From Clostridia bacterium (lineage in GTDB: Bacteria; Bacillota; Clostridia; Oscillospirales; Acutalibacteraceae), in NCBI GenBank assembly GCA_024403955.1, contig JAKSQX010000010.1, positions 1 through 37,974 on the forward strand: a stretch of DNA of 37,974 nt, given 5' to 3'. The notes under the pieces were generated by a model, which worked only from the letters and a program-made list of their open reading frames with translations, was not told where the DNA came from and made no database searches. Both the position numbers and the translations under genes were made by a program. Below, piece after piece: positions 32,090 to 37,974 of this stretch. Position 1 is the stretch's first letter. Every line of letters begins with the position of its first letter.

Positions 32090-33379
32090 ATGAAGTATGC
32101 ATTCGTCGGTGGCTATGTGCTTAATGGCCACGAGGACATGAAAGCAGAAGAGGGACTCGCTGTTTTGGTGTCCGATGACAAAATTGAAAAAATCGCACCA
32201 GCAGATGGACTCGATTTAACAGGATATGAGGTTGTTGACATTAAGGGTAAGTATTTGATGCCAGGACTTGTTAATCCTCATGTTCATCTCGCAGTTGCTG
32301 GTAATGCGCCTAAGGCAAATGCAAAACCTGTTGATTATAAGAAAGTGTTTAAGCTTCTCAATATTCCAGGTGTAAAACCTATTATGCGTATCATGAGCCA
32401 GGGTTATGCTAAAGATGAGGTTCTCTCAGGTGTAACAACACTTCGTGCTGTTGGTGGTATCTTGGATTTTGATGGCAAGGTTAGAGATAAGATCAATGCC
32501 GGCAAGGCGCTCGGTCCTCGTATCCTCGCTTGTAATAGTGCTGTTTCAGTTCCTGGTGGCCATTTTGCTGGCTCACTTGCAACTGAGGCAGAATCTCCTG
32601 AGATGGCCCGTGAGCACGTTAGACAGATTCACGCTACAAATCCTGACTGGATTAAGATAATGGTCACAGGCGGCGTTATGGACGCCACTGAAGATGGTGA
32701 GCCGGGTATCCTTCGTATGTCACCTGAGATTGTCAAGGCGGCGTGCGACGAGGCTCACAAACTCGGCTACAAGGTAGCCGCTCACGTTGAGAGCCCAGAG
32801 GGCGTACGCGTTGCCCTCGAAGGTGGCGTAGACACGATTGAACATGGCGCGCAGCCAGATGATGAGATTATTGAGCTCTTCAAGAAGACTGGCAGTGCTG
32901 AGGTTTGTACAATCTCTCCAGCACTTCCATACTGTCTTTTCGACCTCAGCGTATCTCACACAGATGAGCTAGGCAAGCGCAACGGTACAATTGTTATGAA
33001 CGGTATCATCGAGTGTGCTAAGACATGTATCAAAGAGGGAATACCTGTCGGTATTGGTACCGACACCGGCTGTCCTTTCATTCGCCATTATGACATGTGG
33101 CGTGAGCTCTGCTACTTCGTTAAGTACTGTGATGTAACACCAGCATTTGCGCTCTACACCGCCACATTAAAGAATGCTGAAATTATCGGTGTCGGGGATA
33201 TCACAGGCTCTATTGATGAGGGTAAATCTGCAGATATTATCGTCTCAAATGAGAACCCACTTGAGAATCTTAAGACTTTAAAGAATCTCTCAATGGTTAT
33301 GGCTCGTGGTAAGCTTATAAAAGATCCTAAAATTAAAAAGGATAAATATATTGACCAAGAGCTTGATAAATACTTATAA
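32090..33379 (+). CDS. amidohydrolase-family protein (imidazolonepropionase-like)
   Basis: This 429-residue enzyme has a classical amidohydrolase layout. An N-terminal beta domain ends KYLMPGLVNPHVHL (H64, H66), then K189 (WIKIMVTGG), H232 (VAAHVE), H252 (IEHG) and D325 (GIGTDTG) supply the metal site. A C-terminal composite domain has GSIDEGKSADIIV. It resembles the group that includes imidazolonepropionase-like and prolidase-like hydrolases; the substrate cannot be assigned. An in-frame ATG at 32072 is rejected because GAGGCAG precedes ATG 32090. It stands alone between two intergenic gaps. Confidence 0.88.
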   Translation: MKYAFVGGYVLNGHEDMKAEEGLAVLVSDDKIEKIAPADGLDLTGYEVVDIKGKYLMPGLVNPHVHLAVAGNAPKANAKPVDYKKVFKLLNIPGVKPIMRIMSQGYAKDEVLSGVTTLRAVGGILDFDGKVRDKINAGKALGPRILACNSAVSVPGGHFAGSLATEAESPEMAREHVRQIHATNPDWIKIMVTGGVMDATEDGEPGILRMSPEIVKAACDEAHKLGYKVAAHVESPEGVRVALEGGVDTIEHGAQPDDEIIELFKKTGSAEVCTISPALPYCLFDLSVSHTDELGKRNGTIVMNGIIECAKTCIKEGIPVGIGTDTGCPFIRHYDMWRELCYFVKYCDVTPAFALYTATLKNAEIIGVGDITGSIDEGKSADIIVSNENPLENLKTLKNLSMVMARGKLIKDPKIKKDKYIDQELDKYL

Positions 33380-33466
33380 TGGAATAGAAAAGTAATAACT
33401 TTTTAAACATATCTTAAGCAAATACACTTATATTAATTCTGTACTTTGTAAAAGGAGTGACGCAAA

Positions 33467-34096
33467 ATGGTTCAAAACACAAAAATATGGATTGATAAAT
33501 GGAAAACCTTTGAGGGTAGAGCTACACGTCCTGAGTTCTGGTGGGGATATCTCGGTATCTGCCTTCTCACACTCGTAATCAGCATCATCCCTTGCATTCT
33601 CTTTGGATGCGCAATTGGATTTGAAGATTCAACAATCCTTTGGATTCTTGCAGTTCTTTCAGGTATTGTTTATCTTCCAGCCACGATCTTCCTTCTTGTT
33701 GCAACAATTGCAGCTGAAGTTAGAAGACTTCGCGATGCAGGTTTCCCATGGTGGGTAATCTTTGTATCATGTATCCCTTCAGTAGGCACTGTTGCTCTTA
33801 TCGTTTTCCTTTGCCTTCCAACAGCCGAGGAACCAGTTATCAAGGTTGGCAATAACGATGCTCCTAAAGCAGAGCCAGCACCAGCTCCTGTAGTTGATGT
33901 AACTCCAGAGGAAGCTCCTATAGTTGAGGAAGCTCCTGTTGTTGAAGCTGAGCCAGTAGTTGAAGAGGCTCCAGTAATTGAGGAAGCTCCTATGGCTGAA
34001 GAAGCTCCTGTAGCAACAACTTGGAAATGTCCAAACTGTGGTTCTGAGAGTGAAGGCAAGTTCTGTGGTTCTTGCGGTACAGCAAAACCAGAATAA
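33467..34096 (+). CDS. DUF805 membrane protein with acidic repeats and zinc ribbon
   Basis: This 209-residue protein opens with a DUF805-like domain (WKTFEGRATRPEFWWGYL, helices at about 24-46 and 57-82, EVRRLRDAGFPWWVIF, another helix near 98-116). A low-complexity segment (about 129-188) repeats EEAP-x-V units such as EEAPIV, EEAPVV and EEAPVI. A C-terminal zinc ribbon follows (CPNCGSESEGKFCGSCG). Such membrane-linker-ribbon proteins are widespread and uncharacterised. AAAGGAGTG precedes ATG 33467. A terminator follows. Confidence 0.85.
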   Translation: MVQNTKIWIDKWKTFEGRATRPEFWWGYLGICLLTLVISIIPCILFGCAIGFEDSTILWILAVLSGIVYLPATIFLLVATIAAEVRRLRDAGFPWWVIFVSCIPSVGTVALIVFLCLPTAEEPVIKVGNNDAPKAEPAPAPVVDVTPEEAPIVEEAPVVEAEPVVEEAPVIEEAPMAEEAPVATTWKCPNCGSESEGKFCGSCGTAKPE

Positions 34097-34109
34097 TCAT
34101 TTAAATTTA

Positions 34110-34140
34110 AAGAGGATGGCTTAGCCATCCTCTTTTTTAA
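34110..34140 (+). terminator. terminator after the DUF805 gene
   Basis: AAGAGGATGGC (34110-34120) pairs with GCCATCCTCTT (34124-34134) around TTA, followed by TTTT. Confidence 0.92.
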
Positions 34141-34155
34141 GTCCCATTTTTGGCG

Positions 34156-34198
34156 CTGACAGATTTACCGTTCGTGGTATAATTTTAATCACGAACGG
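34156..34198 (+). promoter_or_regulatory. CAP-gene promoter with flanking inverted repeat
   Basis: CTGACA (34156-34161) and TATAAT (34178-34183) are spaced 16 nt. The -10 box lies exactly between CCGTTCGTG (34168-34176) and CACGAACGG (34190-34198), a perfect 9-bp inverted repeat. Each arm fits the LytTR consensus, so it is a candidate operator. It could also act as an RNA hairpin only if transcription began further upstream. Confidence 0.7.
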
Positions 34199-34212
34199 AG
34201 GTTTGATAGAGC

Positions 34213-34752
34213 ATGAGTGGTAGGATAATTCTTACTGGCCTTTTAATGGCCTTAACTCTTGTCTCTGGAACTGTGAAAAACAACGTAAATATGGGGAATA
34301 TTGGCGAAACTAGTATAGAAGGGATCACGTGTGTAAAGGAAATCGACTTTACAGACGAACCGTTTTGTCCTGATTCTTTAGAAAAAGCAATGCTCGACGA
34401 GGTAAATATTGCGAGAAAAGCTTATGAAAAAAACGCCGTAGTTATGAGCTTTGACTTAAACGAGTGTGCTAGAATTAGAGCTCGTGAAATAGCTGTCAGT
34501 TTTTCTCATACTCGGCCTGATGGCAGGACGTTTAATACCGTTCTATCAGATAATGGTGTAGCCTTTAAAAATTGGGGTGAAAACGTTGGAAGAGGACAGA
34601 CCTGTCTCTCTGATGTTATGAGTGATTGGATGAACTCTGAAGGACATAAATCAAACATCCTATCCTCCCAGTACAGCTTTACAAAATTTGGTTGTGCTCA
34701 TGAGGTTATTGACGGTGTAGATTATTGGGTTCAAATATTCATAAGTGACTAA
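34213..34752 (+). CDS. secreted CAP-domain (SCP/PR-1-like) protein
   Basis: This 179-residue protein has an N-terminal hydrophobic export segment (ILTGLLMALTLVSGT). A CAP domain follows, with a first helix (LEKAMLDEVNIARKAY), FSHTRPDGRTF (97-107), WGENVG (121-126) and WMNSEGHKSNIL (139-150). These are the His/Glu/His cavity residues of the family. Bacterial CAP proteins are extracellular and mostly uncharacterised. There is no anchor motif, so it is either secreted or held by the uncleaved N-terminus. GGAGG lies upstream, overlapping the inverted repeat arm. Confidence 0.88.
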   Translation: MSGRIILTGLLMALTLVSGTVKNNVNMGNIGETSIEGITCVKEIDFTDEPFCPDSLEKAMLDEVNIARKAYEKNAVVMSFDLNECARIRAREIAVSFSHTRPDGRTFNTVLSDNGVAFKNWGENVGRGQTCLSDVMSDWMNSEGHKSNILSSQYSFTKFGCAHEVIDGVDYWVQIFISD

Positions 34753-35021
34753 AAAAAATAAGGACGGCCTTTTGTACCTTCATTTTTTGTGTTATACTTC
34801 TTTATACGAACGATTTATGGGTATGGCTACAAATTATTTGTCAAACATTAAATTTTTTCTAATGTCGATGTCTGTGAGCTCGTTTGCCCGCTCATCATTG
34901 TAGATTGCCCAAAAGATTCAATTGCATCAAACATGTGTTGCCCTACTTAAAATGTGGTATAATCATTCTATCATATTTGTATAAATTAATACATAGGGGA
35001 AAATGAGGAAGGAGTGATAGT
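34753..35021. other. intergenic stretch without a convincing gene
   Basis: This 269-nt gap holds the HD-gene promoter at its end and short frames of 28 codons on each strand (34817-34903 plus, and one on minus reading MFDAIESFG). Neither has convincing coding signals. An 8-of-9 match to the LytTR consensus (complement of ACGAACGAT at 34806-34814) is present. No RNA family was recognised. A decayed gene or small RNA remains possible. Confidence 0.4.
34955..34963 (+). promoter_or_regulatory. extended -10 promoter of the HD/CmpB pair
   Basis: TGGTATAAT at 34955-34963 is an extended -10 box about 60 nt upstream of the HD gene start. Confidence 0.6.
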
Positions 35022-35522
35022 ATGTGGCTGGGAAGGAAGTATGCAGAGGCATTTAACGTTAAGGATGCAGAATATTTAAGTATAGTTGAAGATCTGCTTA
35101 TACTCGAAGGAGTAAAGCAAATGGACAAACATATTCAACATAGTGACATTACTACACTCGAGCATACGCTTTGCGTAAGCTTTATTGCATTTTGTGTTTG
35201 CAAAAAGCTGGGCCTTGATTATCGTGCTGCTGCGCGTGCCGGGCTTCTGCACGACCTCGTCTACTACGACTGGCACGAAGCAGACCCAGCGCATAAATAC
35301 CACGGCTACCGCCACCCACTTTTTGCCGTCCAAAATGCAAGGGCCTTAACTGAGTTATCAGAAAAAGATGTGGATATCATTATCCACCATATGTGGCCCC
35401 TTACCCCAATACCTCCTAGATACAAAGAAGCTTGGGTTGTCACCTTCGTAGATAAATACTGTGCAACGAAGGAGACATTGCGAAAATATAAAAAGAATCC
35501 GGTGAATTATAGAAATGAATAA
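35022..35522 (+). CDS. HD-domain phosphohydrolase
   Basis: This 166-residue protein carries the HD metal-binding set: H48 (TLEHTL), H77-D78 (GLLHDLVYYDW), H122-H123 (IIHHMWPL) and a late Asp in VTFVDKYCA. Family members hydrolyse phosphates of nucleotides or small metabolites; this one is uncharacterised. AGGAAGGAGTG precedes ATG 35022. It overlaps the next gene by 8 nt, so the pair is co-translated. Confidence 0.88.
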   Translation: MWLGRKYAEAFNVKDAEYLSIVEDLLILEGVKQMDKHIQHSDITTLEHTLCVSFIAFCVCKKLGLDYRAAARAGLLHDLVYYDWHEADPAHKYHGYRHPLFAVQNARALTELSEKDVDIIIHHMWPLTPIPPRYKEAWVVTFVDKYCATKETLRKYKKNPVNYRNE

Positions 35523-36336
35523 TGTGGCTCAGTACTTTTTGTATTTCATCATGTATTCAGTCTTTGGCTGGATAATGGAGATGATTTACTGCACTATTAC
35601 AAATTACTTTCGAACTAAGAAGTTTAGTATCCATAACCGAGGTTTCCTATACGGCCCTCTGTGCCCTATTTATGGCACTGCGGCAACCGTAATGATACTT
35701 GGGCTTTCAAACATAAAGAACGTGCCTTTAATGGTCATTACAGGAGTTATACTCTGCGATACAATTGAGTATTTCACAAGTTACATAATGGAAAAACTTT
35801 TCCACACACGTTGGTGGGATTACAGCGATAAAGCACTAAACATCCATGGAAGAATCGATTTAAACCACTCTATCCAATGGGGCATTTTATCCTACGTATT
35901 CATCAATTACATTCATCCATTCTTCTCGAATGTATTTGAATCCTTCAACGAAACCCAGCTTATTGAGATAGCAGTTGTAGTATTCGCATATTTCCTCTAC
36001 GACATTATTAATACTGTTGCATCTACAATTTCTATCCGCAATCTTCAAAGCCATATGGAAAACATCCGCGCATCCTTCTCAATACTATCAGAGGATTCTC
36101 CTCTTAAGCGTGAGAAAATTCCTGAATATATATCCGAGTTTAGAGACAAGCTCGCCTACGTTCGAAGAACAAGACGTGCTCGCCATATTCTTATTGCTTT
36201 CCCTGAAATTATGAATCTCATGGAAAAAGAGATGGATGAAATCCAGTCCATTCCACACGAATTCATGAACGACATCGATGACATACGTCGTGAAATTCGA
36301 AACTTCATCGACGACCATCGCCCAGAAATGCACTAA
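35515..36336 (+). CDS. CmpB-like putative ABC transporter permease family protein
   Basis: This 273-residue protein begins with a helix containing FGWIMEMIYCTITN, then FSIHNRGFLYGPLCPIYG, a signature of the ABC_trans_CmpB family. About five membrane helices lie in residues 5-185. FHTRWWDYSDKALNIHGRIDL lies between helices. The C-terminal 85 residues are hydrophilic and charged (KLAYVRRTRRARHI). Despite the family name, transport has not been shown. The start overlaps the HD gene stop by 8 nt. Confidence 0.82.
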   Translation: MNNVAQYFLYFIMYSVFGWIMEMIYCTITNYFRTKKFSIHNRGFLYGPLCPIYGTAATVMILGLSNIKNVPLMVITGVILCDTIEYFTSYIMEKLFHTRWWDYSDKALNIHGRIDLNHSIQWGILSYVFINYIHPFFSNVFESFNETQLIEIAVVVFAYFLYDIINTVASTISIRNLQSHMENIRASFSILSEDSPLKREKIPEYISEFRDKLAYVRRTRRARHILIAFPEIMNLMEKEMDEIQSIPHEFMNDIDDIRREIRNFIDDHRPEMH

Positions 36337-36378
36337 GCAAAAAGACCCGCTCATCCGTCGGTCGTCCTTTGTTTTTGA

Positions 36379-37170
36379 TTAAACTTTGTACCATTCACCA
36401 CGGCATGGAACGATAAAGTGTGTATCTGGATAAGTCTCTTCGCACATTGGAAGGAACTTGTCGAGTTCCATTGTTGTTGTAACAGGTGGGAATGCGTTAT
36501 CCCAGTGGTCAAAGAGTACCTTTGGTGCTGGGAAGTAACCGAGAATATCGATTGAGTGTGGGAACATCTTCTTGAGGCGAAGGCCCTGGAATGGATATAC
36601 GAGCATATCAATCTTTTCTGGTCTTACGTCTGGCTGATAGATGTTAGCTGAGCCCATGAGATAGAGAGTTTTCTCTCCGTCAGAAATCTCAAAACAGAAA
36701 ATATCAAGAGTATCAATCTTGAATGTGAGCTTCTGCTGAACACCCATGATTGCTGCACGTGCGAGATTTACTGGGTTGATAAGTCTGTGAGCAAATGTGA
36801 AGAAGAGTGATTTGTCCAAATCACAGTGGAGACCTTGGTGAACCTTAACTGTGAGGCTACCGATTTCAAGTGTGTCGCCTACGATAATCTCGTACATGTT
36901 CTTTGTGTCGTAGTGACGTTTTCTAGCAGTTCTAATACCACGGTCATTTACGTAGATTGGAACGTTGCCAGCCTGCTTTGAGAACCTATCAATCTTTGTG
37001 AAGTGATCAAGGTGTGGATGAGTGATAAGGATGGCTTTAACGTCGTTGAGTTCCTTATCTGTGATCTTTCTAAAAAGCTTGTTGTATGGCTGATTATAAG
37101 GGTCAATCAACAATACATCTTTACCGTTTCTAACGAGAACGGTGGCTGTTCCGAGCCATTGTACTTCCAT
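36379..37170 (-). CDS. UlaG-like metallo-beta-lactamase-fold hydrolase
   Basis: This 263-residue MBL-fold protein opens EVQWLGTATVLVRNGKDVLLIDPY, the UlaG-like start, and has ITHPHLDH at 50-57. Later segments include HQGLHCDLDKSLFF and YLMGSANIYQPD (metal-ligand regions). Substrate unknown. GAGGAGAT precedes ATG 37170. It is convergent with the CmpB-like gene. A second MBL protein in this window (11493) is only distantly similar. Confidence 0.85.
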   Translation of the reverse strand: MEVQWLGTATVLVRNGKDVLLIDPYNQPYNKLFRKITDKELNDVKAILITHPHLDHFTKIDRFSKQAGNVPIYVNDRGIRTARKRHYDTKNMYEIIVGDTLEIGSLTVKVHQGLHCDLDKSLFFTFAHRLINPVNLARAAIMGVQQKLTFKIDTLDIFCFEISDGEKTLYLMGSANIYQPDVRPEKIDMLVYPFQGLRLKKMFPHSIDILGYFPAPKVLFDHWDNAFPPVTTTMELDKFLPMCEETYPDTHFIVPCRGEWYKV

Positions 37171-37275
37171 TTTTACATCTCCTCAAAAATGTAGTTCGTT
37201 ATTTTTTTAGCAAGGTAATTCTACCACTTTTCACCTATATGTAAAGGTGAAAAATAATTTCATTATAAAAAATGC

Positions 37276-37304
37276 TTGCATTCTCTATTTATATTTGTTA
37301 ATAT
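37276..37304 (+). promoter_or_regulatory. rplS promoter
   Basis: TTGCAT (37276-37281) and TAATAT (37299-37304) are separated by 17 nt, giving a strong vegetative promoter about 100 nt upstream of rplS. Confidence 0.8.
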
Positions 37305-37307
37305 TAT

Positions 37308-37395
37308 TGAGCGCTTCGGCAACAGTCGAGGCAACTTCCCGGACGGTCCTCTGACAGGTTCTGTGTATGAACGTTCTGATTTTTTTATATGGAGG
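37308..37395 (+). promoter_or_regulatory. candidate L19 leader RNA
   Basis: The leader between promoter and rplS contains paired segments (for example GAGGCAACTTC region with complements, and GGACGGTCC) and is G+C-richer than the flanks. A ribosomal-protein L19 leader family is known in Firmicutes at this position and binds L19 to regulate rplS. I have not checked a structural match, so this is a positional inference. Confidence 0.5.
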
Positions 37396-37403
37396 AAAAC
37401 ACA

Positions 37404-37745
37404 ATGGATGCACTCAAAGTAATCACAGAAGGCCAGATCAAAGAAAACGTTACAGATTTTAACATCGGTGATACTGTAAAGGTTCACGTTAAGATTAAGG
37501 AAGGTAACAGAGAGAGAGTACAGGTTTTTGAAGGTACAGTTATCGCTAGACGCGGTGGCGGCGTTTCAGAGACATTCACAGTTCGTCGTGTATCATACGG
37601 CGTAGGTGTTGAGAAGGTATTCCCTGTTAACTCACCAAACGTAGAAAAGATTGAAGTTGTACGTAAAGGTAAAGTTCGCAGAAGCAAGCTCTACTATCTC
37701 CGTGATCGTGTTGGTAAGGCAGCTAAGGTTAAGGAGCAGCTTTAA
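37404..37745 (+). CDS. rplS: 50S ribosomal protein L19
   Basis: This 113-residue protein has the L19 signatures: [29 protein letters not shown] in two adjoining strands, [26 protein letters not shown], and [20 protein letters not shown] at the C-terminus. It contributes to the 30S-50S interface. GGAGG precedes ATG 37404; an in-frame ATG at 37389 overlaps that site and is rejected. Confidence 0.98.
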   Translation: MDALKVITEGQIKENVTDFNIGDTVKVHVKIKEGNRERVQVFEGTVIARRGGGVSETFTVRRVSYGVGVEKVFPVNSPNVEKIEVVRKGKVRRSKLYYLRDRVGKAAKVKEQL

Positions 37746-37760
37746 TTTTATAGGCTATTT

Positions 37761-37789
37761 GAGGACAACTTCGGTTGTCCTCTTTTTTT
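37761..37789 (+). terminator. rplS terminator with UUCG tetraloop
   Basis: GAGGACAAC (37761-37769) pairs with GTTGTCCTC (37774-37782) around a TTCG tetraloop, followed by TTTTTTT. Confidence 0.95.
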
Positions 37790-37823
37790 GCATAATCAAT
37801 AAAAAAATATAGGTTTTTTCTAT

Positions 37824-37874
37824 ACGCGCGTTAACACTATTTGCCTTGTTTTAACGCGCGCGTTTTTTTATAAT
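37824..37874 (+). promoter_or_regulatory. promoter with CG-rich inverted repeat before the last gene
   Basis: CGCGCGTTAA (37825-37834) and TTAACGCGCG (37851-37860) form a perfect inverted repeat with a 16-nt centre. TTGTTT (37846-37851) and TATAAT (37869-37874) are spaced 17 nt, so one arm fills most of the promoter spacer. This location fits an operator rather than a terminator. Confidence 0.6.
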
Positions 37875-37918
37875 ACTTGAGGTTAGATAAAATATTAACA
37901 AAGGAGAACAACCTAAAA

Positions 37919-37974
37919 ATGAAAGACCTAAAACACATTCATTTTTACGAGGACCTTCTTGAGCAGGCTAACAA
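37919..37974 (+). CDS. N-terminus of an unidentified protein (cut by window end)
   Basis: ATG 37919 is preceded by AAAGGAGA, a good ribosome binding site, and the promoter at 37846-37874. The 18 complete codons read MKDLKHIHFYEDLLEQAN. This is too short for a family call, and the gene continues beyond the window. Confidence 0.7.
   Translation, partial: MKDLKHIHFYEDLLEQAN

Noticed and set aside
34817..34903. 28-codon plus-strand frame beginning MGMATNYLS
   Set aside because: No ribosome binding site and no recognisable sequence; kept only as part of the unexplained gap.
36330..36378. Possible terminator between the CmpB-like and UlaG-like genes
   Set aside because: Only a 4-bp stem (GACC/GGTC) could be formed with an irregular loop; too weak to list.
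1..37974. Mobile elements, CRISPR arrays, tRNA or rRNA genes
   Set aside because: No transposase, integrase, regularly spaced repeats or tRNA/rRNA signatures were seen on either strand.

Overview
The window looks like a chromosomal stretch from a low-to-mid GC Gram-positive anaerobe, most likely class Clostridia (Bacillota). The evidence is the hrcA-grpE-dnaK-dnaJ order under a CIRCE operator, an FMN riboswitch on a RibU-type ECF transporter, a T-box leader, strong GGAGG ribosome binding sites, many lipoproteins and a teichoic-acid-type tarI-tarJ pair. I saw no rRNA, tRNA, CRISPR array, insertion sequence or phage gene. The phylum-level placement is inference from gene content.

Layout. 1-2938: tail of an unknown gene, then on the minus strand ribU with its FMN riboswitch, folC and a LytTR-type regulator. 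3151-4547: a sigma factor and a DUF6382/FHA-type protein. 4550-9358: CIRCE and the heat-shock operon. 9435-14608: galE, an amidohydrolase with an Asp/His-rich insert, a metallo-beta-lactamase-fold protein, aroQ, a lipoprotein and a lipase of the staphylococcal/Geobacillus type without signal peptide. 14741-19138: a tightly overlapping operon of two GT2 glycosyltransferases, tarI, tarJ and a TagF/TarL-type polyol-phosphate transferase. 19215-21374: a DUF4349 lipoprotein, an ECF sigma factor and its probable membrane anti-sigma factor. 21478-23784: an orphan 7TM hybrid histidine kinase. 23791-26434: a T-box leader controlling an HTH-cupin-acyl-CoA synthetase fusion. 26477-30262: a zinc-ribbon membrane protein divergent from an hscC-type Hsp70 and its membrane J-protein. 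30439-31982: an unrecognised three-gene membrane operon (paralog, 52-residue protein, paralog). 32090-37170: a second amidohydrolase, DUF805/zinc-ribbon, CAP, HD-domain, CmpB-like and UlaG-like proteins. 37276-37974: rplS with a probable autoregulatory leader, and the start of a further gene.

The most interesting items are three. First, the tRNA-sensing T-box in front of a regulator-enzyme fusion that activates a carboxylic acid; this would fit amino-acid synthesis by reductive carboxylation of branched-chain or aryl acids. Second, the paralogous membrane-protein operon, with three conserved glutamates inside predicted membrane helices and a small membrane protein between the paralogs. Third, LytTR-like binding sites near the LytTR regulator gene and at two distant promoters, suggesting a small local regulon.
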